Source: Calothrix sp. C42_A2020_038
Lineage (GTDB): Bacteria; Cyanobacteriota; Cyanobacteriia; Cyanobacteriales; Nostocaceae
Length of the DNA stretch: 39,220 nt
Assembly: GCA_015272395.1 (NCBI GenBank)
Contig: JACYLQ010000042.1
Location: 1 to 39,220, forward strand
Reading direction: 5' to 3'
Shown here: positions 20,786 to 30,407 of the stretch, piece after piece
Numbering within the stretch: position 1 is the stretch's first letter
Layout of the letters: the number at the start of each line of letters is the position of its first letter
The notes under the pieces: model-generated
Told to the model about the DNA's origin: nothing
What the model saw: only the letters and a program-made list of their open reading frames with translations
Databases searched by the model: none
Made by a program: the position numbers and the translations under genes

Positions 20786-22543
20786 GTGACATTCGTGACA
20801 TCCGTTCCATCCTTGTTTCAGTTTGTTGGCTATTGGAGCGACTCGCATCAGCAGCCAGAAAGACTAGCTCATCAATTTGAGCAAACACATCATCAAGACA
20901 CAATATACCGAGTCTCAAAATTCTGTAACGTTGCCTACATATCTAGTAACCAAGAATCACGCACTGCTGCTTTATATTTTCAAACACAATCAAACATAAT
21001 TGCTTCACTATCAGCATCAGGAATGCATCATTCTCCTGATGCTTGGGTACGTATAGATAACGGAAATTTAGTTTTAGGTAGAGAACCATTTGGACGAGTT
21101 CCTCTGTATTGGATGCAGCAAGAACAGGTAATTTGGTTTGCTTCCCATTTACAACTACTTTTACCATTCATTGAGGCGCCTAAAGTTAATATCGCTGCCG
21201 TCTATGGATACACATGTTTTTCCTACGTTCCTACTCCTCTAACTCCCGTTAGTAAAATTCATGCAGTTCCAGCAGGTACACAAATAAGCTGGAATATTCA
21301 TAACCACTTACAGCAAAAACCAATACTCGAATGGCGCCAAGCACCGGAGTTAATCGATGATGAAGCTCATTGTATAAAAGAACTACAAACCTTACTCAAA
21401 CAAGCTATTCATCGTCAAATTAGTGATTTAAACAATGAACCTGTAGGAATTTGCCTATCAGGCGGGCTAGACTCTTCTATAATTGCCGCATTGCTAGTAC
21501 AAGCAGGAGTAAAAGTCAAAGCTTATACTCTTGACTTTGGAAATATTGGTATTGCTGAATATCCTTATGCTGAAATGGTAGCAAACTACCTCAGTATCCC
21601 TCTAGTCAAAGTTGATGCCAGTCCTAGCCGAGTTCAAAAAGCTCTGATACCGACAATAAAAGCACTCGATTTACCTTTTGGTGATGGGGTGACGGTACCT
21701 CTGTATCTTCTCGCACAAACAGCGAGTCAAGAAACTGATGTGCTGTTTAATGGTGAAAATGGCGACCAGTTATTTGCTGGCTGGACAAATAAACCTTTAA
21801 TTGCGGCAACACTTTATCAAATAGAACATCCCGAAGGGGAGGAAAGATTTGTTCGTCAGTATCTTCGCACTTTTCACCGACTTTGGGGTTATGAAGAAAG
21901 TGTTTACCAGACAGGTATTAAGCATTTGATTAACTCATCAGATATTGAAAACTACTTACAGGAAGCGCTCGATTTACAGTACACTGGCGAGTTGATGCAC
22001 CACTTACGACGTGCTTCGCTCATGTTAAAAGGCGCCCAAAATATTCAGCCAAGAGCTACAAATATTGCCTTGTCGCACATGTTGAAAGTGCGTTCTCCTT
22101 TTTGTGACTTGGCTTTGACAGAGTGGACATTTCGCTTGAGTGGAAAGTTAATACTGCAAGGGAGTTGTGAAAAGTATATCCTCAAACGCGCGGTTGAAGA
22201 GTGGTTACCAAAGGAGATAGTTTGGCGCACCAAAAGAGGAATGGGAGTACCGTTAACTTATTGGTGTTTACACAAATTTTGGTATAAGCTGGGTGATTGG
22301 TTAAACCCTAGCATTCTCCGTAGTGAAGGTATTTTTCAACCAGATATTGCAGCAAAAATTGTCAGTGGAGAATTGAGCGCAGCTATTACCGGACGCCGTG
22401 TTGGCGAAATTCTATGGTTACTTGTAATGTGGGAGTTGTGGCGAGTTCATGTGTTTGGTGAAACACCAAGTTATAAAGATTGGAATCATCCGTTTGTATT
22501 ACCTCGTCAATTTTGGAGATACTACAGAAAATGGAAAGCTTAG
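20786..22543 (+). CDS. Second asparagine-synthetase-like amide ligase lacking the glutaminase Cys
   Basis: The product is 585 aa from a GTG start; no ATG fits before Met80, and no clear ribosome site is seen, so the start is uncertain. The N-terminal half keeps parts of the glutaminase fold (LVLGREPFGRVPLYW) without a catalytic Cys2. The synthetase half has the PP-loop SGGLDSS (225-231), LPFGDGVTVPLYLL and NGENGDQLFAGW, followed by RSPFCDLAL and TKRGMGVPL. It should activate a carboxylate as the adenylate and form an amide with an amine from another source. It overlaps the next gene, a LysA-fold protein, by 13 bases, a strong sign of a shared pathway. Confidence 0.83.
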   Translation: MTFVTSVPSLFQFVGYWSDSHQQPERLAHQFEQTHHQDTIYRVSKFCNVAYISSNQESRTAALYFQTQSNIIASLSASGMHHSPDAWVRIDNGNLVLGREPFGRVPLYWMQQEQVIWFASHLQLLLPFIEAPKVNIAAVYGYTCFSYVPTPLTPVSKIHAVPAGTQISWNIHNHLQQKPILEWRQAPELIDDEAHCIKELQTLLKQAIHRQISDLNNEPVGICLSGGLDSSIIAALLVQAGVKVKAYTLDFGNIGIAEYPYAEMVANYLSIPLVKVDASPSRVQKALIPTIKALDLPFGDGVTVPLYLLAQTASQETDVLFNGENGDQLFAGWTNKPLIAATLYQIEHPEGEERFVRQYLRTFHRLWGYEESVYQTGIKHLINSSDIENYLQEALDLQYTGELMHHLRRASLMLKGAQNIQPRATNIALSHMLKVRSPFCDLALTEWTFRLSGKLILQGSCEKYILKRAVEEWLPKEIVWRTKRGMGVPLTYWCLHKFWYKLGDWLNPSILRSEGIFQPDIAAKIVSGELSAAITGRRVGEILWLLVMWELWRVHVFGETPSYKDWNHPFVLPRQFWRYYRKWKA

Positions 22544-23745
22544 TCAAATATCCTTGTCGTAATACTTTATTTCAAGAATTATTAGATATATATGGCTCAC
22601 CACTATATATATACGATGCGGATAAGTTGCGACAAACGATTAATTTCATTAATACATCAGTTCGATATAAAAATACGCAGTTTCGATTTGCAAGTGTCAC
22701 AAATGGTAACGTATCTTTGCTAAAAATTTTTCAGAATTGTGGGTGGGGACTTCATGCCAATACACCAGGAGATATTTATTTAGGTTTAAAAGCTGGGTTT
22801 GCACCAGAAAATATTGTTTACAGTGGTAGCAATCTTAACCATGATGAAATGTTACAGGTTTTAGAGTGGGGAATTAGAACGTTAAATTTGGATAGTGTTT
22901 CGCAGTTGGAGTTGTTTTGCGAAGTTTACAGTTTATTTGTTGAGTCACAAAGTCCGGGGTTAAGAATTAAACTAGGGTTACGTTTAAATTATCCTGATTT
23001 GACTGGGGATAGTCGAATTGGGGTGCATCCAGATGAGTTTGCTAGAGCTTGTATAATCGCACGTCAAGTTGGGTTAAAAATTACTGGATTGCATTTTTAC
23101 CGTGGTACTGGCACTAATGCGACTACTGCTTTTACTGAAGCGATAGAAACTGTTTTTAATATCGCTAAACAGTTACCTGACTGGGAGTATTTGGATTTTG
23201 GTGGTGGGTTTGGTTATCCTTATCGTCATAATGGTGTAGAGTTTGATTGGGAATTTTTCGGTACAGAATTAACTCATAGCTTAGAGAACCTAGATATTCC
23301 TATTGAATTGGTAATCGAACCAGGTAGAGCTGCCATCGCCGGATGTGCTACTCTACTGACTAAAGTAGTTTCGATTAAATGGCAAAAAGATAAACAAATT
23401 GTTGGTGTTGATACGACTGTTGGTAATTTGAGTGTACCTAGTGTTCATGGTGGTTATCGAGAAATAATTGCTTATCCTACGACTTCGACTTCTAATTTAT
23501 ACTTCACAGATGTTTGCGGCAATACAACCTACTCGCGTGATTATTTAGGTAGAAACTGTCATTTACCAGCACTTAGTATAAATGACATTATCGCTATTTT
23601 AGATGTCGGCGCCTATGGGTATGCAATGTCATCACACTTTTTGCATCGTCCCAGACCAGCAGAAGTATTACTGGAAAATGGTAAGCATCGCTTAATTCGT
23701 AAACGTGAAGATTACAGCGTTCTATTAGCAAATCAAGTTATTTAA
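22531..23745 (+). CDS. LysA-like fold-type III PLP protein with the PLP lysine replaced
   Basis: From the ATG at 22531 the protein has 404 aa (the frame is open to 22480). The alanine-racemase-fold barrel and C-terminal beta domain of diaminopimelate/ornithine decarboxylases are clear: WGLHANTPGDIYLGLKAGF, LDFGGGFGYPY, IEPGRAAIAG, TDVCGN and LDVGAYGYAMSS. However, the stretch that should read like YAVKANSN reads FASVTNGN, placing Val where the PLP Schiff-base lysine belongs. Either it is a pseudoenzyme that binds PLP or a ligand non-covalently, or it has another chemistry. The overlap with the amide-ligase gene implies joint action. Substrates could include diaminopimelate-like diamino acids, but this is not shown. 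Confidence 0.8.
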   Translation: MESLVKYPCRNTLFQELLDIYGSPLYIYDADKLRQTINFINTSVRYKNTQFRFASVTNGNVSLLKIFQNCGWGLHANTPGDIYLGLKAGFAPENIVYSGSNLNHDEMLQVLEWGIRTLNLDSVSQLELFCEVYSLFVESQSPGLRIKLGLRLNYPDLTGDSRIGVHPDEFARACIIARQVGLKITGLHFYRGTGTNATTAFTEAIETVFNIAKQLPDWEYLDFGGGFGYPYRHNGVEFDWEFFGTELTHSLENLDIPIELVIEPGRAAIAGCATLLTKVVSIKWQKDKQIVGVDTTVGNLSVPSVHGGYREIIAYPTTSTSNLYFTDVCGNTTYSRDYLGRNCHLPALSINDIIAILDVGAYGYAMSSHFLHRPRPAEVLLENGKHRLIRKREDYSVLLANQVI

Positions 23746-23760
23746 ATAATATACACGTAT

Positions 23761-25071
23761 ATGAAATGTATTAATTGCGGAACAGATAATAATCTTAATG
23801 ACCGTACTAATAACTACGGTAGATGTAAAAATTGTGGGCACCCCTTCGCTTTTGAACCAACAAGCATGGGCAGCACAAAGATAACTGACCCAATGTTTGC
23901 AAAGGCTATCAGCGATATTTCTGTAAATAATACTTTATTCTTCACACCCAAGCAGATATTTTATCTTTTGGATAATCGTATTCGAGGTAAAGCATTTACT
24001 ATCAGTTCTTTTATATTTACTTATATATTTTTCAATATATGGGCGCTTCTATTTTTTGGTGGAATTTTGAGTTCTTTTTTTAATATCAGCTTTAATTATA
24101 CAGCAGTAATAATAAACTTAATTATTCAAATCATTACAATAGCAAAACTCACCAAAAATATTTATTCTCCAAAGTTTAATGCTGCGAGTCGAAAAGCAAG
24201 TGCCAAAGCACTTATATTTGTAGGATGTTTTATTTTAGTAGTTGGTATTTACTACAGTATATTTGAACTAAGTTCATTTCTAATATTTGTCATCGCAGTA
24301 GTTTTAGGTATGCTATCTATATATATGGGAGTGAGTCAGCAAAATACAACCAATATTGCTCAAGAAGGAATAATCGAAGAATTAGTCTATAAAAGCTGGC
24401 TCAACCGTTGGCAAGACATTAACGGTGATATTCAAAAACTCCTGTCAGTGCCGGAGGAAAGAAACAATAAATTAGGTTCTGTTAATCCTGATGTTACAGC
24501 TTATAGTTTTGATAGGTTAATAGTTTGCGATAGTGCTGATATTGCCCAATTCTTAATCGCTAATAACTTTCACTTTGAAAATAATTGTGCGATTCTAAGT
24601 GTGACAGGCTATCCCCAAAGTATATTTGCAACTACTATGGATATGCTACGACGTAATCCAGAATTAAAAGTATATGCGTTACATAATTGTACACCTAAAG
24701 GCTTAGGGCTAGCTAATTACCTGAGAACAAATTCAAACTGGTTTCAAAATAGTAATATAAACGTTATTGATATAGGAATAACACCTCGCCAAGTAATTAC
24801 AGCCAGAAAAAATATATTTATCGAAATATCATCGCAATCTGCAAGCGAAGCGAGACAATTACCTGGAGAAATTCGTAACAACATGACGCCACAGGAAGTA
24901 CAATGGCTGGAAGCAGGTAACTTTGTCAACTTAGAGTCCTTCAGACCGCAACAATTAATTCAAATTATTCAACGTAGCATTAACAACTCTTTAAATTTAG
25001 AAAGTGACAGTAGTTTGTTGTTAGTTGGTGGTTTAGACACATACATCTATACTGTTGACAGTTTTGGTTAA
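23761..25071 (+). CDS. Zinc-ribbon membrane protein of unknown function
   Basis: The product is 436 aa. It begins with a zinc ribbon (Cys3, Cys6, Cys22, Cys25 in MKCINCG and RCKNCGHPF). Four or so hydrophobic helices follow (about 82-110, 114-130, 148-165, 167-190). The cytosolic C-terminal half (200-436) has no motif I recognise; it ends LLVGGLDTYIYTVDSFG. It sits 15 bases after the LysA-like gene and ahead of LemA and an M48 peptidase. LemA and M48 genes often sit together with membrane stress proteins, so a role in envelope quality control is a possible reading. No enzyme activity is evident. Confidence 0.7.
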   Translation: MKCINCGTDNNLNDRTNNYGRCKNCGHPFAFEPTSMGSTKITDPMFAKAISDISVNNTLFFTPKQIFYLLDNRIRGKAFTISSFIFTYIFFNIWALLFFGGILSSFFNISFNYTAVIINLIIQIITIAKLTKNIYSPKFNAASRKASAKALIFVGCFILVVGIYYSIFELSSFLIFVIAVVLGMLSIYMGVSQQNTTNIAQEGIIEELVYKSWLNRWQDINGDIQKLLSVPEERNNKLGSVNPDVTAYSFDRLIVCDSADIAQFLIANNFHFENNCAILSVTGYPQSIFATTMDMLRRNPELKVYALHNCTPKGLGLANYLRTNSNWFQNSNINVIDIGITPRQVITARKNIFIEISSQSASEARQLPGEIRNNMTPQEVQWLEAGNFVNLESFRPQQLIQIIQRSINNSLNLESDSSLLLVGGLDTYIYTVDSFG

Positions 25072-25151
25072 GTTATAAATACATTCAGTATTTGTACGTA
25101 AATATTTTTACAGGTGACAAGTGCCATAGATCAAAAGTAAGATTTTCTTAG

Positions 25152-25811
25152 ATGGTAAAAATATTGTTTAAAAGTAATTTTTTACTACAACAAGTTTTAA
25201 GAAAAATCTTTTTTATCAAAAATATGGGACTAGTTATTTTATTGGTTGCTGTAATTACAACGATTGCAGTTATTATCATGAATAGTTATAACGACTTAGT
25301 GAAATTCCGCAATCGTTATAAAAACGCTTATGCTCAAATCGATGTTCAACTACAGCGTCGTTATGACTTAATTCCTAATTTAGTTGAAACGGCTAAAGGA
25401 TATATGAAACATGAGCGCGAAACTCTGGAAGCTGTGATTAACGCTCGAAATTCTGCGATATCTGCTAGTGGGGTAGCAGCACGTAATCCCGGAGACCCAG
25501 CTGCAATGCAACAGTTAGGAAATGCAGAAGCTGCATTAAGTGGCGCCTTAAGTCAATTTATGGTGATTTCGGAATCGTATCCAGAATTGAAAGCAGACCA
25601 AACGATGACAAGGGTAATGGAGGAGCTTTCTTCGACAGAAAACCGGGTAGCTTTCGCACGTCAAGCTTTTAACGATGCGGTAACCCTTTACAACACCAAG
25701 CGTGAAGTTTTTCCCAGCAACTTGATAGCAGATGCCTTTAACTTCGTTACCGCTAATTTATTGCAAGAAGCTACACCCGAAATCAGAAATGCTCCCAGCG
25801 TATCTTTTTAA
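25152..25811 (+). CDS. LemA family protein
   Basis: The frame gives 219 aa from 25152. A second in-frame ATG at 25224 (MGLVILLVAVITTIAVII) starts exactly at the single N-terminal transmembrane helix, as in typical LemA proteins of about 190 aa, so either start is possible. The conserved helical core reads NRYKNAYAQIDVQLQRRYDL and PNLVETAKGYMKHE. LemA proteins are membrane-anchored helical bundles of uncertain function, repeatedly found next to HtpX/M48 peptidases, as here with a 6-base gap. Confidence 0.9.
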   Translation: MVKILFKSNFLLQQVLRKIFFIKNMGLVILLVAVITTIAVIIMNSYNDLVKFRNRYKNAYAQIDVQLQRRYDLIPNLVETAKGYMKHERETLEAVINARNSAISASGVAARNPGDPAAMQQLGNAEAALSGALSQFMVISESYPELKADQTMTRVMEELSSTENRVAFARQAFNDAVTLYNTKREVFPSNLIADAFNFVTANLLQEATPEIRNAPSVSF

Positions 25812-25817
25812 ATTGCC

Positions 25818-27674
25818 ATGAATTTTTTTGAACATCAGGATAAAGCGCATCAAAATACGCAGTGGTTGTTTGGGTTGTTTGCACTGTCAATTTTGGTCAT
25901 GATTGTGGCAGTTTATACTGCCACGCTATTCTTTTTTGGACTGGCGCCACGTATTTGGTGGCATCCACAGCTATTCTTAGTGGTTGCATGTCTAACAACA
26001 GTTGGGATTGGAATTGGTAGCATTTATAAAATAGTTTGTTTACGAGAGGGTGGATGGGTTATTGCCCAGCAGTTGGGTGGACGACAAATCATAGATAATA
26101 TGGCGAGCGAACGTGAACGTCAGTTGTTGAACATTGTTGAGGAAATGGCAATTGCATCGGGTATTCCGGTTCCAGAAGTTTACATTCTTGATCAGGAATA
26201 TAGTGTCAATGCTTTTGCTGCTGGGTTTACAATTAACGATGCAGTTATTGGTGTAACTCGTGGTTGCTTGGATAATTTTGATCGCGACGAATTGCAGGGT
26301 GTAATTGGGCATGAATTTAGCCATATCCTTAACGGTGATATGGGTGTAAATTTGCGCTTGATGGGATTATTACATGGAATTTTGTTTATTTACATTACTG
26401 GAGAATTGCTGCTGCGTACTCGTGGAGGTAGTCACGATAAAGGGATACCTTTGTGGGGATTAGGATTGTTACTGATGGTGATTGGTAGTATCGGTTTATT
26501 CTGCGGGCGCCTGATTAAAGCTGCAATTTCTCGGCAAAGGGAATTTCTCGCTGATGCATCTTCTGTACAGTTTACCCGTAACCCGGATGCCATCGCAGGA
26601 GCGCTCAGAAAGTTACAAACAATCGACTCACGGTTAATTTCTCCCCATGCGGAGACAGCAAGTCATATGTTTTTTGGAAAAGCTCTCAACATTGACTTTT
26701 TTGAACAAATGTTGGCAACCCATCCACCAATTGGTGAGCGTATTCATCGTGTCCGTGGTGTAAAAGTGAGTGTACCTAGAACTAGTTCAAAATCGCATTT
26801 GCAAGATGCTTCGACAATGGGGTTTGCTAGTACATCTACTAGTAAGGAAGAAGTTGTAGCCAAAGTTGGAACAGTGGCGCCAGAAAATTTTACCTATGCT
26901 CAAGCGCTACTAGCCAAACTTCCGGAAACTTTACGCGCAAAGGTCAGGGAACAACAAAGTGCAATGGCAATTATTTTTGCACTGGGTTTAGAAACAACAA
27001 AATCTGAAACCCAAGAACGTCAAATAGAGTGGTTGCGACAAGTTCAAACTGGAGAATTAGTAGATCAAGTTTTAATACTGAGTAGTGAAATTATTAAGCT
27101 AGATGAAAGTATTCGCTTACCCCTTGTTGATTTAACAGTACCAGCATTACGACAAATGGCACCTGTTGAATGCCAGAGGGTATGCAAAACTATACAGGGT
27201 TTAACTAAAGCCAGAGGAAAATTAACATTATGGGATTTTGTGTTGCAGTTGATACTGTGGCATCGTTTAGAATCTCATATAAATCCAGCCACTTCTATTT
27301 CAGTGCAATTTAATTCGATTGAAGAAGTTTGGACAGACTGTTTATTGGTGTTATCAGCACTAGCGAAGATTGGAGATTCAAACCTTGATAACGCAATATA
27401 CGCTTTTCGCTCAGGAATTTACAGATTACCAGGAGTTTGGGAATTAGAAAAACCGGATACATTGATTGTTGGTAGTTTTGCAGATGTTAAAAAAAGTTTA
27501 GAACGCTTACGTCTTGCTAGCAACAAAATCAAACAGGCAATAGTCGATGCTTGTGCCCATACTGTCTTAGTAGATAACAAAGTCACTACCCAAGAAGCAA
27601 ATTTACTGCGTGCGATTGCAATGACACTTGATTGTCCACTTCCACTGATTACAGATTATATCATGTCCGGTTGA
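25818..27674 (+). CDS. M48 (HtpX-like) membrane zinc metallopeptidase with long C-terminal extension
   Basis: The product is 618 aa. There are two N-terminal membrane helices (about 14-40 and 50-72), then the peptidase domain with zinc-site HEFSH (165-169) and the downstream Glu ligand in REFLADASSVQF. Two more membrane helices lie near 185-200 and 215-235. HtpX proteases degrade misfolded membrane proteins. About 270 residues beyond the catalytic domain are mostly helical and acidic, end with a domain reminiscent of tellurite-resistance-type helical modules (DACAHTVLVDNKVTTQEA), and are not found in basic HtpX (about 290 aa). It is paired with LemA. A strong hairpin directly after the stop ends the transcript. 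Confidence 0.88.
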   Translation: MNFFEHQDKAHQNTQWLFGLFALSILVMIVAVYTATLFFFGLAPRIWWHPQLFLVVACLTTVGIGIGSIYKIVCLREGGWVIAQQLGGRQIIDNMASERERQLLNIVEEMAIASGIPVPEVYILDQEYSVNAFAAGFTINDAVIGVTRGCLDNFDRDELQGVIGHEFSHILNGDMGVNLRLMGLLHGILFIYITGELLLRTRGGSHDKGIPLWGLGLLLMVIGSIGLFCGRLIKAAISRQREFLADASSVQFTRNPDAIAGALRKLQTIDSRLISPHAETASHMFFGKALNIDFFEQMLATHPPIGERIHRVRGVKVSVPRTSSKSHLQDASTMGFASTSTSKEEVVAKVGTVAPENFTYAQALLAKLPETLRAKVREQQSAMAIIFALGLETTKSETQERQIEWLRQVQTGELVDQVLILSSEIIKLDESIRLPLVDLTVPALRQMAPVECQRVCKTIQGLTKARGKLTLWDFVLQLILWHRLESHINPATSISVQFNSIEEVWTDCLLVLSALAKIGDSNLDNAIYAFRSGIYRLPGVWELEKPDTLIVGSFADVKKSLERLRLASNKIKQAIVDACAHTVLVDNKVTTQEANLLRAIAMTLDCPLPLITDYIMSG

Positions 27675-27680
27675 TTGCCG

Positions 27681-27719
27681 ACATTGGTAGAGACCTACAT
27701 GTAACGTCTCTACCAATGT
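27681..27719. terminator. Bidirectional terminator-like palindrome (dispersed repeat)
   Basis: ACATTGGTAGAGAC (27681-27694) and GTCTCTACCAATGT (27706-27719) are perfect 14-bp arms with TACATGTA in the centre. It lies between the convergent M48 gene and ruvC and shares its GTAGAGAC...TTACATGTAA... core with the element at 8583. The position suggests termination from both sides, although no long T-run follows. Confidence 0.65.
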
Positions 27720-27739
27720 CAACCGTGAAATCCCTGAAA

Positions 27740-28240
27740 TCATTCTAATTCGTGATGATATAATGAGGTTAGAGCTACCGCGAGTGCATCTGCTGCATCA
27801 TCAGGTTTTGGTATCGCATCCAAATTTAATTCTCTTGCTACCGCTTCTTGGACTTCGTATTTCTCAGCATTTCCATACCCAGTTAAAGCGTGTTTTACTT
27901 GCTTGGGTGTAAATTCTACATAGGGCAATTTGTGCTGTGCTAATACTAGCATGATGACACCGCGCGCTTGGGCGACTAAGATAGTATTTCCCATTCGATA
28001 GAAAAACAATTGTTCTATCGCAACTAAATCCGGCTTTATTTCTGTAATCAGCGTATGCAAATCATCAAACAAGGTACACAATCGCGCTCCCATTTCCATA
28101 TCTGCTTGAGTGCAAATTACACCAAAATCAAGCATATTTACAGAGATGTTATGTACTTGGTTTTGACTTGACGTGCAACTGATGGCGCCAAAACCTAAAA
28201 TTGCAAGTCCAGGGTCTAAACCTAAAATGCGTTTTTCCAT
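27740..28240 (-). CDS. ruvC: Holliday-junction resolvase RuvC
   Basis: I place the start at [11 protein letters not shown] (166 aa, the usual length); the frame is open 10 codons further up (28270). The catalytic acidic residues are visible in order: Asp in LGLDPGL, Glu in [11 protein letters not shown], and the pair in [13 protein letters not shown]. The DNA-binding [18 protein letters not shown] motif is present. RuvC dimers cut Holliday junctions produced by RuvAB branch migration. The gene stands alone, convergent with M48 and divergent from yvcK. Confidence 0.96.
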   Translation of the reverse strand: MEKRILGLDPGLAILGFGAISCTSSQNQVHNISVNMLDFGVICTQADMEMGARLCTLFDDLHTLITEIKPDLVAIEQLFFYRMGNTILVAQARGVIMLVLAQHKLPYVEFTPKQVKHALTGYGNAEKYEVQEAVARELNLDAIPKPDDAADALAVALTSLYHHELE

Positions 28241-28417
28241 GTAATTTAAATTTACAAATACCAGAAACAATTATGACAAGCGATAGCAGCAACTTTAATA
28301 ACGTAGTTTAGGTCTAATTCGATTTATAAATGTAATAATCCCACACTTGATGTTAGAAGCATGTAGTGTACATTTTCTGTTAATCATTTACTTAGACCAC
28401 TGCTCAAAAATGCTGGT

Positions 28418-29779
28418 ATGTCAATTGGTTTTATCAAACAAGCTCTAAACACTTTGCAACAGCAATCACGTCGTCGCACTTCCTACCGGGTTAACCAGTG
28501 GTTCAAATGGTTGTCTCCTGGACTTTCAGTCAAACGCTGGCTATTAATTAGCGTTAGTGGTGTCGTACTTGGATGTTTGGGATTGGCTATTTGGATTCGA
28601 CTTACGCCGATTTTTTGGGCGATCGAATTACTGAGGAATTTCCTGGGTAAAATCACTAATATTTTACCTTACTACATTAGTGGACCTATCGTTTTATTAA
28701 TAGGGGTACTTTTGTTACTCTGGGGACAAACCCGCACTGTTAGTTCAATTACTGAAGTTCTTCGACCTGGCGCCGAAGAAGAATTAGTCGATGTACTGCT
28801 TGCACACCGTCGATTATATCGAGGACCTAAAATTGTCGTCATCGGTGGTGGTACTGGTCTTTCCACTTTATTACGCGGATTAAAAAGCTATAGCGCCAAT
28901 ATTACGGCAATTGTTACTGTTGGTGATGATGGTGGTTCTTCTGGCAGATTACGTCAAGAATTTGGGATGTTGCCACCAGGAGATATTCGTAAATGTCTGA
29001 CAGCACTAGCGGATGAAGAAAAGCTCTTAACAGAGTTATTTGAGTATCGCTTCAGCGTTGGTGATGGTTTAAGTGGTCATAGTTTTGGCAATTTATTTTT
29101 AACCGCACTCAGTGAAATTACTGGAGATTTGGAACGGGCGGTCGCCGCTAGTTCCAAAGTTTTAGCAATTCGCGGACAAGTCCTACCTGCTACCCTCAGT
29201 GATATTCGCCTTTGGGCTAAACTTTCCGATGGGCGCCTAATTGAGGGTGAATCAAAAATTACCGAAGCAAAGGGCACAATCGTTGATTTTGGTTGTACTC
29301 CCACAGAACCAAAAGCCTTACCCGCAGCAATTAAAGCTATTAGAGAAGCTGATTATATTATCATGGGTCCAGGTAGCCTTTATACCAGCGTCATCCCAAA
29401 CCTGTTGGTACCAGAAATTGCTGATGCAATTGCAGCAAGTAATGTACCTCGTATTTATGTTTGTAACATTATGACGCAACCAGGTGAAACTCAAGGTTAC
29501 TCAGTCTCTGAGCATATTAAAGCAATTGATAAAGCCTGCGGAAGACCTTTATTTAACGCGGTACTCGTTCACAAAAAATCTCCCTCCCCCCGTGCCCTTA
29601 TTCGCTATGCTCAAGGTAACTCACACCCTGTATTTTTAGACCGAGAAGATGTTACTAAGCTAGGACGACGAATCGTCTTAGCGAACATTATGCACGAAGA
29701 CGATAAAGGATGTGTCCGTCACGACTCACACAAACTTGCACGTGTATTACTAAGGTGGTACAGCAGCGCTAAAGTTTAA
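28418..29779 (+). CDS. yvcK: YvcK/CofD-like UDP-sugar-binding protein (gluconeogenesis factor family)
   Basis: The product is 453 aa, longer than Bacillus YvcK (about 320) because of an N-terminal extension with two membrane helices (about 40-65 and 77-97), as usual in cyanobacteria. The Rossmann-like core starts at [17 protein letters not shown] and continues with [39 protein letters not shown] and [10 protein letters not shown], all family signatures. YvcK proteins bind UDP-sugars and affect cell-wall precursor use and carbon metabolism. The family shares its fold with CofD phospholactate transferase, but the F420 pathway is not implied. It has its own upstream region and is followed 139 bases later by tsaE. 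Confidence 0.93.
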   Translation: MSIGFIKQALNTLQQQSRRRTSYRVNQWFKWLSPGLSVKRWLLISVSGVVLGCLGLAIWIRLTPIFWAIELLRNFLGKITNILPYYISGPIVLLIGVLLLLWGQTRTVSSITEVLRPGAEEELVDVLLAHRRLYRGPKIVVIGGGTGLSTLLRGLKSYSANITAIVTVGDDGGSSGRLRQEFGMLPPGDIRKCLTALADEEKLLTELFEYRFSVGDGLSGHSFGNLFLTALSEITGDLERAVAASSKVLAIRGQVLPATLSDIRLWAKLSDGRLIEGESKITEAKGTIVDFGCTPTEPKALPAAIKAIREADYIIMGPGSLYTSVIPNLLVPEIADAIAASNVPRIYVCNIMTQPGETQGYSVSEHIKAIDKACGRPLFNAVLVHKKSPSPRALIRYAQGNSHPVFLDREDVTKLGRRIVLANIMHEDDKGCVRHDSHKLARVLLRWYSSAKV

Positions 29780-29918
29780 GGATTAGAGATTAGGAGTTAG
29801 ATAGTTGGTCTGAACATTGGAATAACAGTTAAGATATTAAAATTAACCTAATTTTAAATAAAGTCGAATTGCAATCAAAACATTCTTCCTGTTTCTAATT
29901 CCTAGTCTTTAAGCTTTG

Positions 29919-30392
29919 ATGATAAAATTAGAACTCGCAAATGCAATCCTTACGCACAAGTTAGGAGTTTTACTCGGTCGTTCTTTACCTGCTGGCAGTG
30001 TTCTTTTGCTAGAGGGAGATTTAGGAGCAGGTAAAACGACTTTAGTACAAGGGATTGGTGAAGGTTTGGGTATCACCGACCCTATTGTTAGTCCAACCTT
30101 CACTTTAATTAATGAATATACCGAAGCGCGCGTCCCACTCTATCACCTCGACTTATACCGTTTGGACAGTCATGAAGTTATGACACTTAACCTCGAAACC
30201 TATTGGGAAGGTATTGAGGTGACACCTGGAATTGTCGCAATTGAGTGGGCAGAACGAATGCCTTATAAGCCAGATAGTTATATAGCTATTTATCTAAAGT
30301 ATATTGATGAAGATAATCGCGAAGTCACAATTACACCCTTCAATTGTACACTAAATGAGAAGATATATCAATTGTGCCATGCTGAGTCGTAA
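29919..30392 (+). CDS. tsaE: tRNA threonylcarbamoyladenosine biosynthesis ATPase TsaE
   Basis: The product is 157 aa from the ATG at 29919; a TTG just upstream at 29916 would add one residue. A P-loop reads LEGDLGAGKTTLVQGI, then SPTFTLINEY and the family hallmark YHLDLYRLD, followed by IEWAERM. TsaE works with TsaB and TsaD to attach threonylcarbamoyl to A37 of ANN-decoding tRNAs, and its ATPase regulates the complex. It is convergent with the ParA-like gene, with only 15 bases between the two stops, so termination must lie inside the opposing genes. Confidence 0.95.
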   Translation: MIKLELANAILTHKLGVLLGRSLPAGSVLLLEGDLGAGKTTLVQGIGEGLGITDPIVSPTFTLINEYTEARVPLYHLDLYRLDSHEVMTLNLETYWEGIEVTPGIVAIEWAERMPYKPDSYIAIYLKYIDEDNREVTITPFNCTLNEKIYQLCHAES

Positions 30393-30407
30393 AGATTTCC
30401 TTTTCGC

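Noticed and set aside
17400-23745. Lasso-peptide cluster, because of the McjC-like ligases.
   Set aside because: No McjB-type transglutaminase, no precursor peptide and no exporter are visible.
30393-30407. Shared terminator between tsaE and the ParA-like gene.
   Set aside because: The gap is only 15 bases and contains no hairpin; the nearby TCAGAATGACA is just half of a dispersed repeat.
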